Shown one piece after another: positions 8,678 to 18,010 of a stretch of DNA of 22,160 nucleotides (the stretch's first letter is position 1; every line of letters starts with the position of its first letter). A program made the translations under genes and the position numbers. This stretch comes from Bacillus sp. JCM 19058 (GTDB lineage: Bacteria; Bacillota; Bacilli; Bacillales_H; Bacillaceae_D): the NCBI GenBank assembly GCA_001310555.1, contig BAXO01000087.1, positions 1-22,160 of the forward strand. The letters are read 5' to 3'. The notes below the pieces were generated by a model. The model was not told the DNA's origin and searched no databases. It was given only the letters and a program-made list of their open reading frames with translations.

Positions 8678-11219
8678 AGCTGATCACACTTGGAAAAGAG
8701 CTGCTGCAAGAGATAGGTATCACCTGGGGCGTTCCCTGGGAAAAAGGAGCATTGACGGAGCTTTTTCCTATGCAGTTAACCGAGAGAGGAGGTCACGCAA
8801 AGGCTGTTCAATCGTGGCCGATGGCTTACTGGCCTGATGGTAGCATTAAATGGAGTGGACATGCGGCTGTATTTTCAGATTCGAGAGCAGGTTGTTTCAC
8901 CTTCCAAAAAAACGGACAGAATCGAAGCCGAGGATGGGATGGTAACTGAAGCAGCTGATGCCTTTATTGTCAACACAGGAGCCTTGACCTGTTCTGTATT
9001 AAAGCAAGGTGATGGCTTAATTAATTCGCTTAAAATCAACGGGAAAACCTATGCTCGCAATGGCAGGCTTGTAGCAATTTTGGAGGAACGGCTACGGGAG
9101 AAAGAGCGAATTACGCTTCGTCAAACGACTTGCCGAAGCGAGGTGGAGGAGGTCGTTATCGAGCAGGATGGGCCAGTTCGGAGTGTCTTGAAAGTTAAAG
9201 GGACTCATAGCATTCCGGATCAAGAAAACGGCTTACCCTTTATTGTCCGCCTTTATTTTTATCAGCGCCTATCTACTATCAGGATTGTCCATACGATGAT
9301 TTACGATCAAAAGCCAGAGGAGGTTTTTGTCAAAGGGCTCGGAGTCGCCTTCACTGTTCCTTTGGACGGTGAAGCTTGGAATCGAAATATTCGCTTCGCT
9401 GGGGAAAAGGGGATGTACTCAGAGGCGAGCCAGCTTTTGCAGACGAGGCGATTCAGCGACGGACTTGGTCAATACCGACGGCAAATCAATGGTGAGACGG
9501 TTGTGTTAAATGAAAAGGAGCATCGTGAGCTCCTTGAGCATGTAAATGATCAAGCGATTTGGAATGACTTTAAGCTCGTTCAAGCTTCTTCAGAGCACTA
9601 CAAAGTAATGAAGCGGACTGCACCAGATTATTCGTGGATCGATGCGCTCCATGGACGTCGCTCGAACGGGCTTTGCTACATCGGCGGTGAACAAGGCGGG
9701 GTCGCAGTCGGTTTACGAGACTTTTGGCAAAAGTATCCTTCGACAATCGAAGTTCAAGCGTTATCGATGGAGGATACGGAGCTGAAGGTCTGGTTCTGGT
9801 CGCCTGAAGCGGAAGCAATGGATATGCGCCATTATGATGGTGAAACACACGTAATAAGCGCCTATGAAGGCTTTAATGAAATGAGAGCGACGCCCGTCGG
9901 AATCGCCAATACAAATGAGGTTCAGCTCAAGCTGTTTCCTTCTTCTCCACCCCATGAGGAATTAACTCGCCTAGCTAGGGAGTGGCAGTCACCGTCTTTG
10001 CTCGTGTGCGAGCCCGAGTATTACTGGAAGACAAAAGCATTAGGCGTCTGGAGCTACCGGATCGAAGCACACCGAAAAAGGCGGAACTGGAAATGCAACT
10101 GGAGCAAGCATTTACTTTTTACAAGCAAGAAATTGAACAAAGGAAGTGGTACGGTTTTTGGGATTATGGAGATATTATGCACACCTATGATCCAATTAGG
10201 CATCAATGGCGTTACGATCTTGGCGGATTTGCTTGGCAAAATACAGAGCTTGCTCCAAATATTTGGCTATGGTACGCTTCCTACGTTCGGGAAGGGAGGA
10301 TGTGTTTCGAGTCGCTGAAGCCATGACTCGTCACACGAGCGAGGTTGATCGCTATCATCTTGGTGAATATGATGGGCTCGGCTCACGTCATAATGTCAGG
10401 CACTGGGGCTGCGGCTGTAAGGAAGTCCGGATAAGTATGGCGGGTTTACACAAATATTATTATTTTCTGACGGCCGATGAACGGATTCGTGACGTACTCG
10501 AATCTGTACGCGATGCCGATTATGCCTTGAAGCATCTAGAGCCGATGAGAGCCTACTTTCCGCCGAATCAATTTCCGACCCATGCTCGAACCGGTCCCGA
10601 TTGGGCGGCCTTTACTTCGAACTGGTTGTCAGAATGGGAACGGAACGGTGATGAGCGCTACCGTCAAAAAATAGAAGCCGGAATAGCCTCGTTAAAGGCC
10701 ATGCCCTTGCGCTTATTATCAGGTCCAACATTGGGCTACGATCCAGAAACGAGCGAATTGCATCGTTTTCGAGATGGGACGGGGGGCTACCATATGGTCA
10801 TTGCTTTTGGCGCTCCGCAAACGTGGATTGAGCTTGCTCAGTTAATCGAGGATTCTGTCTGGGCAGAAATGCTTACTGAGTTTGGCGAATTCTATGCCGC
10901 CTCCGACCAAGAAAAGCGAAGACGAAGCGACGGTTTGCTTAATGACAGTCAGTTTCATTGGCCGATGTTCGCCGCTAGTATGGTTGCGTTTGCCGCTTGG
11001 CAGCGAAAGGATCCAAAGCTGGCGGCGAAGGCGTGGGAGCTATTGCTGAGTGAAGAAAAAAATCATATGCAGCTGCCTATTATGAGTCGGTGGCAAGAGG
11101 TTCAAACATGGGAGACGACTGCTGAAATTCCCTGGATCTCAACAAATGTAATCTCGCAATGGTGCTTGAACGCGATCATGCTGCTCGAGCTAATTGGACA
11201 TGAGTTGCCAGAAGAATGA
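8674..11219 (+). CDS. yetA: YetA-like protein, three frameshifts
   Basis: A large, probably cytoplasmic protein resembling B. subtilis YetA, which belongs to a family often labelled exo-rhamnogalacturonan-lyase-like; its activity is not established as far as I know. The corrected length of about 848 aa agrees with YetA (about 857 aa). No signal peptide is seen. The N-terminal part looks beta-rich (WPMAYWPDGSIKWSGHAA). The C-terminal part is rich in aromatic and helical segments (WYGFWDYGDIMHTYD, GLGSRHNVRHWGCG, RTGPDWAAF), as in alpha/alpha-barrel carbohydrate enzymes. Breaks are one A too many in A7 (8906-8912), a missing C near 10053 (AGCTACC for AGCCTACC) and a missing G near 10294-10296 (GGG for GGGG). 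Its ATG overlaps the PL22 stop, so the two are co-translated. A CTTAGCG/CGCTAAG hairpin lies 17 nt after the stop. Confidence 0.75.
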
Positions 11220-11651
11220 CCAGGGATGACATTTTCTTAGCGGCGCTCAACGCTAAGCACAGTTGGCGAAGCTACGAAAAATGCAAATGAGCAGCAATAA
11301 TGTTAGCAGGCTATGGACGGACAGAAGCAATGGGGACGGGAGAAGCGTTTTGCGTACGAGTGAGTACGGGAATGCTAAAGAGGGCATCCGAGGTATTTGA
11401 AGCCCGAATCCTGCATTGTGAATCGGCAAATAATCGAAACTACTTTTTCGACAACGAATAAGCTCAAGCATCGAGATATATGAACGAATCGAATAGCAAG
11501 CCGACTCTAGTGAACGAAAGCGCTGCTAGTTTTGAATGGGAATCAGCTCCTTGTTCTTCGAAAGGCAATAAAGTGTTAGGTGAGAAAAAAAAGTGCAAAA
11601 CCGTATGGAAACAGCTAATTATAAGGTAGTTACGCCTTCCAAAAAATGATA
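11220..11651. other. Intergenic region before the ABC importer operon
   Basis: No recognisable gene. CTTAGCG (11236-11242) and CGCTAAG (11251-11257) form a 7-bp hairpin just after the yetA-like stop, without a T tail; it may be a weak terminator or an mRNA-stabilising stem. A 49-codon frame from 11477 to 11626 has no ribosome binding site. GGAAACAGCTAAT at 11607-11619 resembles part of the direct repeat upstream of the second binding-protein gene. Confidence 0.4.
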
Positions 11652-11680
11652 TTGGTGGAAACTGCGTATCACCTTATAGT
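11652..11680 (+). promoter_or_regulatory. Promoter of the ABC importer operon
   Basis: TTGGTG at 11652-11657 and TATAGT at 11675-11680 with a 17-bp spacer form a plausible sigma-A promoter about 60 bp before the solute-binding protein start. The predicted start point near 11687 coincides with the left arm of an inverted repeat. Confidence 0.5.
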
Positions 11681-11686
11681 GAGGAA

Positions 11687-11713
11687 AAGCAATGGATAAA
11701 GCGTTCATTGCTT
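11687..11713 (+). promoter_or_regulatory. Inverted repeat / cre-like operator at the importer start point
   Basis: AAGCAATG (11687-11694) and CATTGCTT (11706-11713) are perfect 8-bp arms around GATAAAGCGTT. The same 11-bp core occurs in the cre-like site before the PL22 gene (7442-7452). The element could be a DNA operator, a 5' mRNA hairpin, or both. A CcpA link is inferred from the shared core; the match to the cre consensus is imperfect. Confidence 0.45.
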
Positions 11714-11739
11714 CTGCTCAAAAGGAGGATTTTTACATT

Positions 11740-13242
11740 ATGGATAGCAAAAAATGGATAGTTATTGCATTGGTAATGGCGACAGCTGTTGGATTAATTG
11801 GTTGCAGTCAAACTGAAGAGAGTGGCAATGAAGGCTGATGAGAAGCTCGCATTGACGATATCAGCAGTCGCTTTTACAACGGAGCCACCAGATGACAATG
11901 GTGAGGTTGTTCAAGCATTAGAAGAATATACCAAGACGGAGCTCTCGATCGAATGGATTCCAAACAGCAATATCGATGATAAGTTTAATATTATGCTCGC
12001 TTCTGGTTCCCTACCTCATCTTATGTACGTTCCGCAAAAAACGCCGAGCTTTGTTAGTGCGGTACGAGATGGGGCGTTTTGGGAGCTCGGGCCTTACTTG
12101 AATGACTATGATAATCTCAGCCAGGCTAACGACATCATTTTAAACAACTCATCAATCGACGGAAAAATCTACGGGATTTATCGGGAACGGCCTTTAGGTA
12201 GAAACGCGGTAACGATTAGAAAAGATTGGCTTGACAATGTAGTCTAGACATTCCGACGACGATAGATGAATTTTATCAAGTATTGAAAGCGTTTAAGGAG
12301 GATGATCCGAATCAGTCGGGTCAGGATGATACATATGGCATTGTCATTTCGAAATACGAAGGACCATGGGATATTATGCAAACGTGGTTTGGTGTTCCTA
12401 ATCAATGGGGTGAGACGGGGAATGGTGAATTGATTCCGGATTTTATGACAGAGGAGTATCTTGAAGCCTTAAGCTTCTTTAAAAAGCTGTACGATGAAGG
12501 GCTTGTCAATGAGGATTTTGCTGTAATGGACACAGCGGAATGGGTAACTCCGATCAATAATGGCGAGGCTGGGGTACTTGTTGATGTCGCTGATCAGGCA
12601 AATCGCACGCAAGAAAAATTGCTTGAACGCGATTCGGAACTTGAGGGTGTAATCGATGTATTTGGTGCAGTAAAAGGACCTCATGGTTTGCGAACATTGC
12701 CGACAGCTGGCTACATGGGAATGTTTGCGATACCAAAAACAACGGTCAAAACAGAGGAAGAGTTGCGAGAGGTGCTTCGCTTTATTGACATGCTAAATGA
12801 CGAAGAGGCCCAAATTATCGCCAATAACGGTTTGGAGGGGCGACATTTTGAAATGACGGAAAGTGGCGAATTTAAGCAAATTTCGGCAGAGACTCCAGCT
12901 CTATATAACGAGCATCAGGATTTAAATCAGCTTCAGCCGTATATCCCGGAGAATCGTTTTTACAAGGAAGAAATGAGTCCACTAATTGAAAAGCAGGAAG
13001 TGGTCATGAAAGCGAATGAAAAGATCGTTGTGCCGAATCCGGCAGAAGCTTTAATATCTGATGTTTACAGTCAAAAAGGGGCTCAGCTTGATAACATTAT
13101 TAACGATGCAAGGATTCAGTTTATTGTTGGACAAATTGATGAGGATGGGCTGCAGGAAGCTATTAGCCTCTGGCTTAGTAGCGGTGGACAGGAATATATT
13201 GATGAAATCAATCAATTGTATCAGGAGGCAGGTGCGGAATAG
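11740..13242 (+). CDS. ABC importer solute-binding lipoprotein 1 (LplA-like), two frameshifts
   Basis: The extracellular substrate-capture component of an oligosaccharide ABC importer. The corrected protein is about 500 aa, as usual for LplA/YtcQ-type binding proteins. The N-terminus MDSKKWIVIALVMATAVG ends in a lipobox (LIGC, Cys22). The mature part has NSNIDDKFNIMLASG, AVRDGAFWELGPYL and QTWFGVPNQWG, as in this subfamily. ATG 11740 has AAAGGAGG 12 nt upstream. Breaks are an extra G near 11833 (just after the signal, giving an early stop) and a missing G near 12242 (GTAGTC for GTAGGTC). It is the first gene of an operon with the two permeases. It is strongly similar to the second binding protein at 16260, so one arose from a duplication. 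Confidence 0.85.
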
Positions 13243-13249
13243 AGCATAC

Positions 13250-13275
13250 GGCAGGTGCGGATAGTGTTTCCTGCC
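13250..13275 (+). promoter_or_regulatory. Weak hairpin between binding-protein and permease genes
   Basis: GGCAGG (13250-13255) can pair with CCTGCC (13270-13275) around a 14-nt loop, directly before the permease ribosome binding site. Hairpins here can protect or partly terminate the upstream message, so that more binding protein than permease is made. The stem is short, and this role is inferred. Confidence 0.3.
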
Positions 13276-13299
13276 TGCTTCCAAAAAGGAGGGCATGCT

Positions 13300-14264
13300 A
13301 TGGTGAGCGGAAAAGCTTCAACTAAATATTCCGTGAGCGAATCGGCTTTGAGTGCGAACCCTCTGACAAGGAGACAGCGCATCAAACGGGATAAATGGCT
13401 TTACCTGTTATTAATACCAGGACTTTTGTATTTTATCGTTTTCAAGTATTTTCCGATGTGGGGAGTCGCGATTGCCTTCCAAAACTACTCACCGTTTCTC
13501 GGTGTGCTCGGCAGCCAATGGGTCGGATTTGAGCACTTTTCAAACTTTTTTTCAAATCCGGATTTTTTCGACTGCTCAGAAATACGTTTATTTTGGCCGT
13601 CTATGATTTGATTTTCTTTTTTCCAGCCCCGATTATTCTTTCGCTTCTTCTAAATGAGCTAAGAATCAGCTGGTATAAACGGACGGTCCAAACCTTTGTT
13701 TATGTTCCCCATTTTATGTCTTGGGTCATTATTGCTAGTATTAGTTACGTTTTCTTAACGACAAGCGGAGGGATTGTCAATGAAATTCTGGAAGCAATAA
13801 CAGGTCAAACATTTAACTTCCTCGCCAGTCCAGATTGGTTTCGCCCAATGATTATGGGACAAATCATCTGGAAGGAAACCGGCTGGGGAACGGTTATTTT
13901 CCTGGCAGCTCTGGCTGGAGTCGATCAGGAACAATATGAGGCAGCAGTAGTTGACGGAGCAGGACGCCTGCGCAGATTATGGCATGTCACACTTCCTGCT
14001 TTGCGACCGACGATCGTTATTTTGTTAATTCTTCGTTTAGGGAACTTTTTAGACACGGGCTTCCAGCAAATTTATTTAATGTCAAATTCTCTGAACCGTA
14101 GTGTAGCCGATGTGTTTGATACGTATGTTTATTTTGTTGGAATAACACAAGGAGCATTCAGCTATAGCACGGCTGTGGGCTTATTCAAATCAGTTGTTGG
14201 GATTATCCTAATCCTTGGCGCTAACAAACTAGCAAAAAAGGCAGGGCAGCAGGGCTTGTTTTAG
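13300..14264 (+). CDS. ABC importer permease 1 (LplB/YteP-like), one frameshift
   Basis: An integral membrane permease of a carbohydrate ABC importer. The corrected length is about 321 aa, as in LplB. It begins with a basic cytoplasmic tail (TRRQRIKRDKWLYLLLIPG) and has about six hydrophobic segments. The EAA loop, which contacts the ATPase, reads EQYEAAVVDGAGRLRRLW followed by HVTLPAL. ATG 13300 follows AAAAAGGAGGG at 7 nt; an upstream in-frame start has no such site. One base is missing in the T run at 13563-13568 (6, should be 7), which restores NPDFFRLLRNTFILAVYD. It is the second gene of the importer operon. No ATPase gene is present, so a shared MsmX-like ATPase is expected. Confidence 0.85.
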
Positions 14265-14336
14265 CCGTAGCTGTTCAAGAATCGAGGTGTATTGGCTGCG
14301 AACCATTGCACCTTAATGAAATGGAGGGATGTTTTC

Positions 14337-15216
14337 ATGCAAAAATTCCACAATACGCCTTCCGGACGAGTGTTTGACGTTTTTAATTTCCTGCTACTCG
14401 GCGTGTTGGGACTCGTCACTATCTTGCCTTTTCTTTATATAATTGCGGGTTCATTTGCTACGGAAGCTGAGTTGACAAGCCGCTCATTTTTTTATCCTGC
14501 CAGAGGTCGTGACACTCAATGCGTATCGCTATATTTTTTTCGACGAATACGATTATGAATAGCATCGGGATTTCCGTTTTTGTTTCAGTTATCGGAACCA
14601 TTGTCAGCTTGACCTTAACGTTGACGATGGCTTACCCTTTATCGCGAAAAACGATGGTTGGCAGAAATGTAGTGCTTAATTTAGTCTTATTTTCTATGCT
14701 TTTCAGCGGCGGTATGATTCCCACTTATTTACTTGTCAGGGGCCTAGGCCTGCTTGATTCTCTATGGGCTTTAATATTGCCATTGGCGATCAATCCATTT
14801 TATTTAATTATTGTCAAAAACTTTTTTTCAGCAGCTTCCCGTTGAATTGGAGGAAGCGTCAAAAATTGATGGCTGTACGGAAATCGGTACATTCTGGCGG
14901 ATTATGCTGCCATTATCAAAGCCGATGATCGCCACGTTTACATTGTTCTATGCCGTTTTTTTATTGGAATGATTTCTTCCAGGCACTGCTTTATATTAAC
15001 GATAATACGAAATGGCCGATTCAACTCCTCCTTCAGCAGCTCGTAATGGTTGCTGATATTGGAGTCGGAGAAATGAATGAGGCGTTTTATGAGCAACCGC
15101 AGGAGTCGGTGAAGCTTGCCGTTATAGTTGTAGCTACCTTGCCGATTTTAATCTTCTATCCATTTTTGCAAAAGCATTTTGCCAAAGGCGTCTTAATTGG
15201 CTCAGTAAAAGGGTAG
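14337..15216 (+). CDS. ABC importer permease 2 (LplC/YtcP-like), four frameshifts
   Basis: The partner permease of the importer. The corrected length is about 291 aa, as in LplC/YtcP. It starts [18 protein letters not shown], has about six membrane segments, and carries the EAA loop [18 protein letters not shown] followed by [13 protein letters not shown] 14337 has GGAGGG 7 nt upstream. All four breaks are of one kind: a run of seven T (14487-14493, 14534-14540, 14822-14828, 14956-14962) where six would keep the frame. Correcting all four restores [42 protein letters not shown] and [17 protein letters not shown] and gives exactly 292 codons. No other disruption is seen. Confidence 0.85.
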
Positions 15217-15305
15217 TCTCCTATTGGTCTTTTAGTGCCTAAACAGAAGAGCTCGCTAAAAAAAAGGTTCAGCGATCATCGGTATTTTGACAATTGTTTA
15301 CCCGA

Positions 15306-15334
15306 TCCGGGCTCAGGACCTGCCTAAGCCCGGA
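15306..15334 (+). promoter_or_regulatory. GC-rich hairpin before the second DUF624 gene
   Basis: TCCGGGCT (15306-15313) pairs perfectly with AGCCCGGA (15327-15334) around a 13-nt loop, ending 6 nt before the AAGGAGGGG ribosome binding site of the DUF624 gene. There is no T tail, so it is more likely a processing or stability element or an attenuator than a plain terminator. It lies in the 137-bp gap after permease 2. Confidence 0.5.
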
Positions 15335-15353
15335 GGTTTGAAGGAGGGGCTGT

Positions 15354-15988
15354 ATGGTAAACGGAGGATTTATGACAGGCTTTTATCGTTTTGGGGAAAT
15401 TGTCATGTCATTATTTTATTTAAACTTGCTTTGGATTGTCTTCACGCTGACAGGTGGTATTCTCCTAGGTTTTGGTCCGAGTACGGTAGCTCTCTATACT
15501 GTACTGCGGAGGTGGATGATGGGAGAAGGGGATCGCCCGGTTTTTCAACTATTTTGGCGTGCCTATCGCTTAAACTTCCTCAAAGCAAACGGCTTAACCT
15601 TTGTTCTCATCGTTCTCGGTTCAATGCTCTACATTAATATTCAATACTTCGAGCTAAGTGTTTTATGGCTCCAAACGATGATGCGCATTTCTATTTTCGT
15701 TGCTGTACTTCTATACGGCTGATGGCCTTCTATTTGTTTCCTTTATATGTGCACTATGAACTCCGCTTCTTTCAATATTTCAAAAGCGCAATGATCATCG
15801 CTATTTATCAGCCGATACGAACGATATATTTAGTTGCTGCCATTTATACTGTCGGTTATTTGTATTATGTGCTGCCAAGCCTTTTGATTTTTTTTGGTTT
15901 AACTCTTCCTGCCTTCGTCACAATGTATATTACGTATCGGACGTTTATTAGAATCGAACAGCGACAGCAGGCAACGGGCCCAGGTTAG
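15354..15988 (+). CDS. DUF624 (YesL-like) membrane protein, one frameshift
   Basis: A second DUF624/YesL family membrane protein, about 211 aa corrected (B. subtilis YesL is about 209). It contains the family-typical start MVNGGFMTGFYRFGEIVM, LNLLWIVFTLTGGILLGFGPS and TVALYTVLRRWMMGEG, then hydrophobic segments. ATG 15354 is preceded by AAGGAGGGG. One C is missing near 15719 (GGCTGATG for GGCCTGATG), restoring VLLYGLMAFYLFPLYVHYE. It is probably the last gene of the importer operon, which is the usual place for this family. Its function in transport is not known. It is clearly diverged from the copy at 5664-6274, not a recent duplicate. Confidence 0.8.
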
Positions 15989-16050
15989 CCCCCGGGGTTA
16001 TTGCAGACAAGTATCGTATAGGCCATTAGCTTCATGAAAAGTATCATTTT

Positions 16051-16092
16051 TGCAAGAAAGTGCTAGTATACGACAAATGCAAGAAAGAGCTA
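16051..16092 (+). repeat. Direct repeats upstream of binding-protein gene 2, candidate AraC operator
   Basis: TGCAAGAAAGTGCTA (16051-16065) and TGCAAGAAAGAGCTA (16078-16092) differ at one position and start 27 bp apart. A third, partial TGCAAAAAAAGTG follows at 16094. They end about 40 bp before the -10 box at 16135. Tandem half-sites just upstream of the promoter are what AraC-family activators bind, and such a regulator is encoded at 18011. The assignment is inferred. Confidence 0.45.
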
Positions 16093-16109
16093 ATGCAAAA
16101 AAAGTGTGA

Positions 16110-16140
16110 TTGCTGTTTAAAAAAAAGGTCGCCATATAAT
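16110..16140 (+). promoter_or_regulatory. Promoter of binding-protein gene 2
   Basis: A perfect TATAAT at 16135-16140 is preceded by TTGCTG at 16110-16115. The 19-bp spacer is longer than ideal, which would suit a promoter needing an activator. The start near 16147 is inside the cre site that follows. Confidence 0.5.
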
Positions 16141-16146
16141 GCAAAT

Positions 16147-16160
16147 TGTAAACGCTTACT
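16147..16160 (+). promoter_or_regulatory. cre site (CcpA) over the start of binding-protein gene 2
   Basis: TGTAAACGCTTACT matches 13 of 14 positions of the cre pattern TGWAANCGNTNNCA. It begins 6 bp after the -10 box, over the expected start point, so it should impose catabolite repression. It is the best of the cre-like sites in this window. Confidence 0.65.
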
Positions 16161-16259
16161 ATTGATTAAATAAGATGTTTATGGTGAAACAAGCGTTGGA
16201 AAGGAGAGGGATTATCACTAGATTGGAAGCAATGATTTCAATTAAAGGGGGCGAATTGT

Positions 16260-17818
16260 GTGAAAAAAGTCAAACGAAAACACCGTGCTAGATCCGTATT
16301 AACCTTATTTCTAGCCGTTGTCTTGTTGGTCGGGTGCAACTCACAAACCGGGGGAGAAGAGCATTCAGCCACGGAAGCAGATCGAGAGCGTAATGACAAT
16401 ACTGAAGTCTCAGAGCCATTGGAGCTTGATGTTTTTGCTGTTACATTTTCAACGAATCCGCCGGGAAGTAGCAGTCCGGTGCTCCAAGCATTAGAAGACT
16501 ATACAAATACGAAACTAACGATTAACTGGGCGCCAAATAGTAATATCGACGATAAGTTTAATATTACTTTAGCTTCCGGAGACTTGCCGCATGTGATGTA
16601 TATTCCTGGGAAAACGCCAAGTTTTATTAGTGCTGTCAGGGACGGAGCCTTTTGGGAGTTAGGGCCTTATTTAACCGATTATGATAACCTGAGCCAAGCA
16701 AATGAAATTGTTTTAAACAATACGATGATTGATGGAAAGATCTACGGAATCTATCGAGCACGAGCCTTGGGAGAAACGGAATTGTCTACCGGCAGGATTG
16801 GCTGGAAAATTTGAATATGGATCCCCCGAGGACGATTGACGATTTTTACGAAATGCTGAAGGCATTTACTTATGATGATCCGGATGGCAATGGCGAAGAT
16901 GATACGTATGGTACCGTCGTTTCAAAATTTGAAGGTCCATGGAATGTGATGCAAACCTGGTTCGGTGCTCCAAATAAATGGGGGATCGATCCAGAAGGGC
17001 ATTTAATTCCCGATTTTTTAACTGATGAGTATCGTGAGGCACTTGACTTCTTTAAAAAGCTTTATGACGAAGGTTTGGTCAATGAAGATTTTGCCGTAAT
17101 GGATCCTGCAGAATGGGTCGATCCGATGAATAATGGCAGAGCTGGTGTGATCGTCGATGTGCTTGATAGCGGCGAGCGCATTCGACGTGCCATCGAGGAT
17201 TTAGACAAAAACAATACCGATCCGATTGGCTTGCTTGGGTCAGTCGAAGGGCCACGCGGGACGTTTAATTTGCCAACGTCAGGTTATGCCGGAATGTTTG
17301 CTATCCCTAAAACAAAGGTTAGCACAGAAGAGGAGCTAAGGCAGGTGCTAGAGTTTCTTGACAAAATGAACGATGAAGAGGCACAGATTTTAGCTGCAAA
17401 TGGACTTGAAGGAACGCACTACGAGTGGACTGAAGGAGAATTTGTCAACCTGTCATTGGATAATGAAGCGTTAACGGCCGACTTCGACTCATTGAATCAG
17501 CTATTAATGTTCATCCCCGAGGATTATGGCCTCACAGAAACTCCGACTGAGCTAAAGGAGCTAGAGGCAGAAATAGTAACCGAAAATGAAGAAATTGTAG
17601 TCGCTAACCCTGCCGAGTCACTTATTTCACAAGTATATTCACAAAAAGGACAGCAGCTAGATACAATCATTCAGGATGCTCGGATTCAATTTATTGTCGG
17701 ACAAATTGATGAAGAGGGCTTTAATGAGGCCATCGCTTTGTGGGAGCGCAGTGGCGGTACAGAGCTGATTGAAGAAATGAATCAGCTTTATATCGAAGCT
17801 CATGAGAATATGGACTAG
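16260..17818 (+). CDS. ABC importer solute-binding lipoprotein 2 (LplA-like), one frameshift
   Basis: A second extracellular oligosaccharide-binding lipoprotein, about 519 aa corrected. It starts at GTG 16260 with AAAGGGGG 8 nt upstream. The signal ends in the lipobox LVGC (Cys26), followed by an acidic, low-complexity linker of about 25 residues that the first copy lacks. The rest closely follows the first binding protein (NSNIDDKFNI, AVRDGAFWELGPYL, DEGLVNEDFAVMD, RIQFIVGQIDE). One base is missing near 16771 (GGAGAAAC for GGAAGAAAC), restoring ALGRNGIVYRQDWLENL. It has its own promoter, cre site and terminator and no permease of its own, so it probably feeds the permeases at 13300-15216. 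Confidence 0.85.
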
Positions 17819-17828
17819 TCTTGGTAAT

Positions 17829-17857
17829 CAGTCTGCCCCTTGGGTGCAGGCTGTTTT
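17829..17857 (+). terminator. Terminator after binding-protein gene 2
   Basis: CAGTCTGC (17829-17836) pairs with GCAGGCTG (17846-17853) with one G-T pair, loop of 9 nt, followed by TTTT. It starts 11 nt after the stop codon and closes a single-gene transcription unit. Confidence 0.75.
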
Positions 17858-18010
17858 ACAATAAAAACCTGTTTTGGCAAGACGATGTTTTCCTACTGCT
17901 TGTTATTCTGCGTTTACTTTTTCACATAAAATAATAGATAATAAAAAAATTAATATTATTCACTTATATGAATTATAAAGAAGGCAGAACAAAAAAAAGG
18001 TGGGTAGCAA

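Noticed and set aside
11477..11626. 49-codon open frame before the importer operon
   Set aside because: No ribosome binding site and no recognisable product; it overlaps likely regulatory DNA.
15287..15292. TTGACA considered as a -35 box of an internal promoter for the second DUF624 gene
   Set aside because: No -10 box at 16-18 bp; the expected position falls in the GC-rich hairpin.
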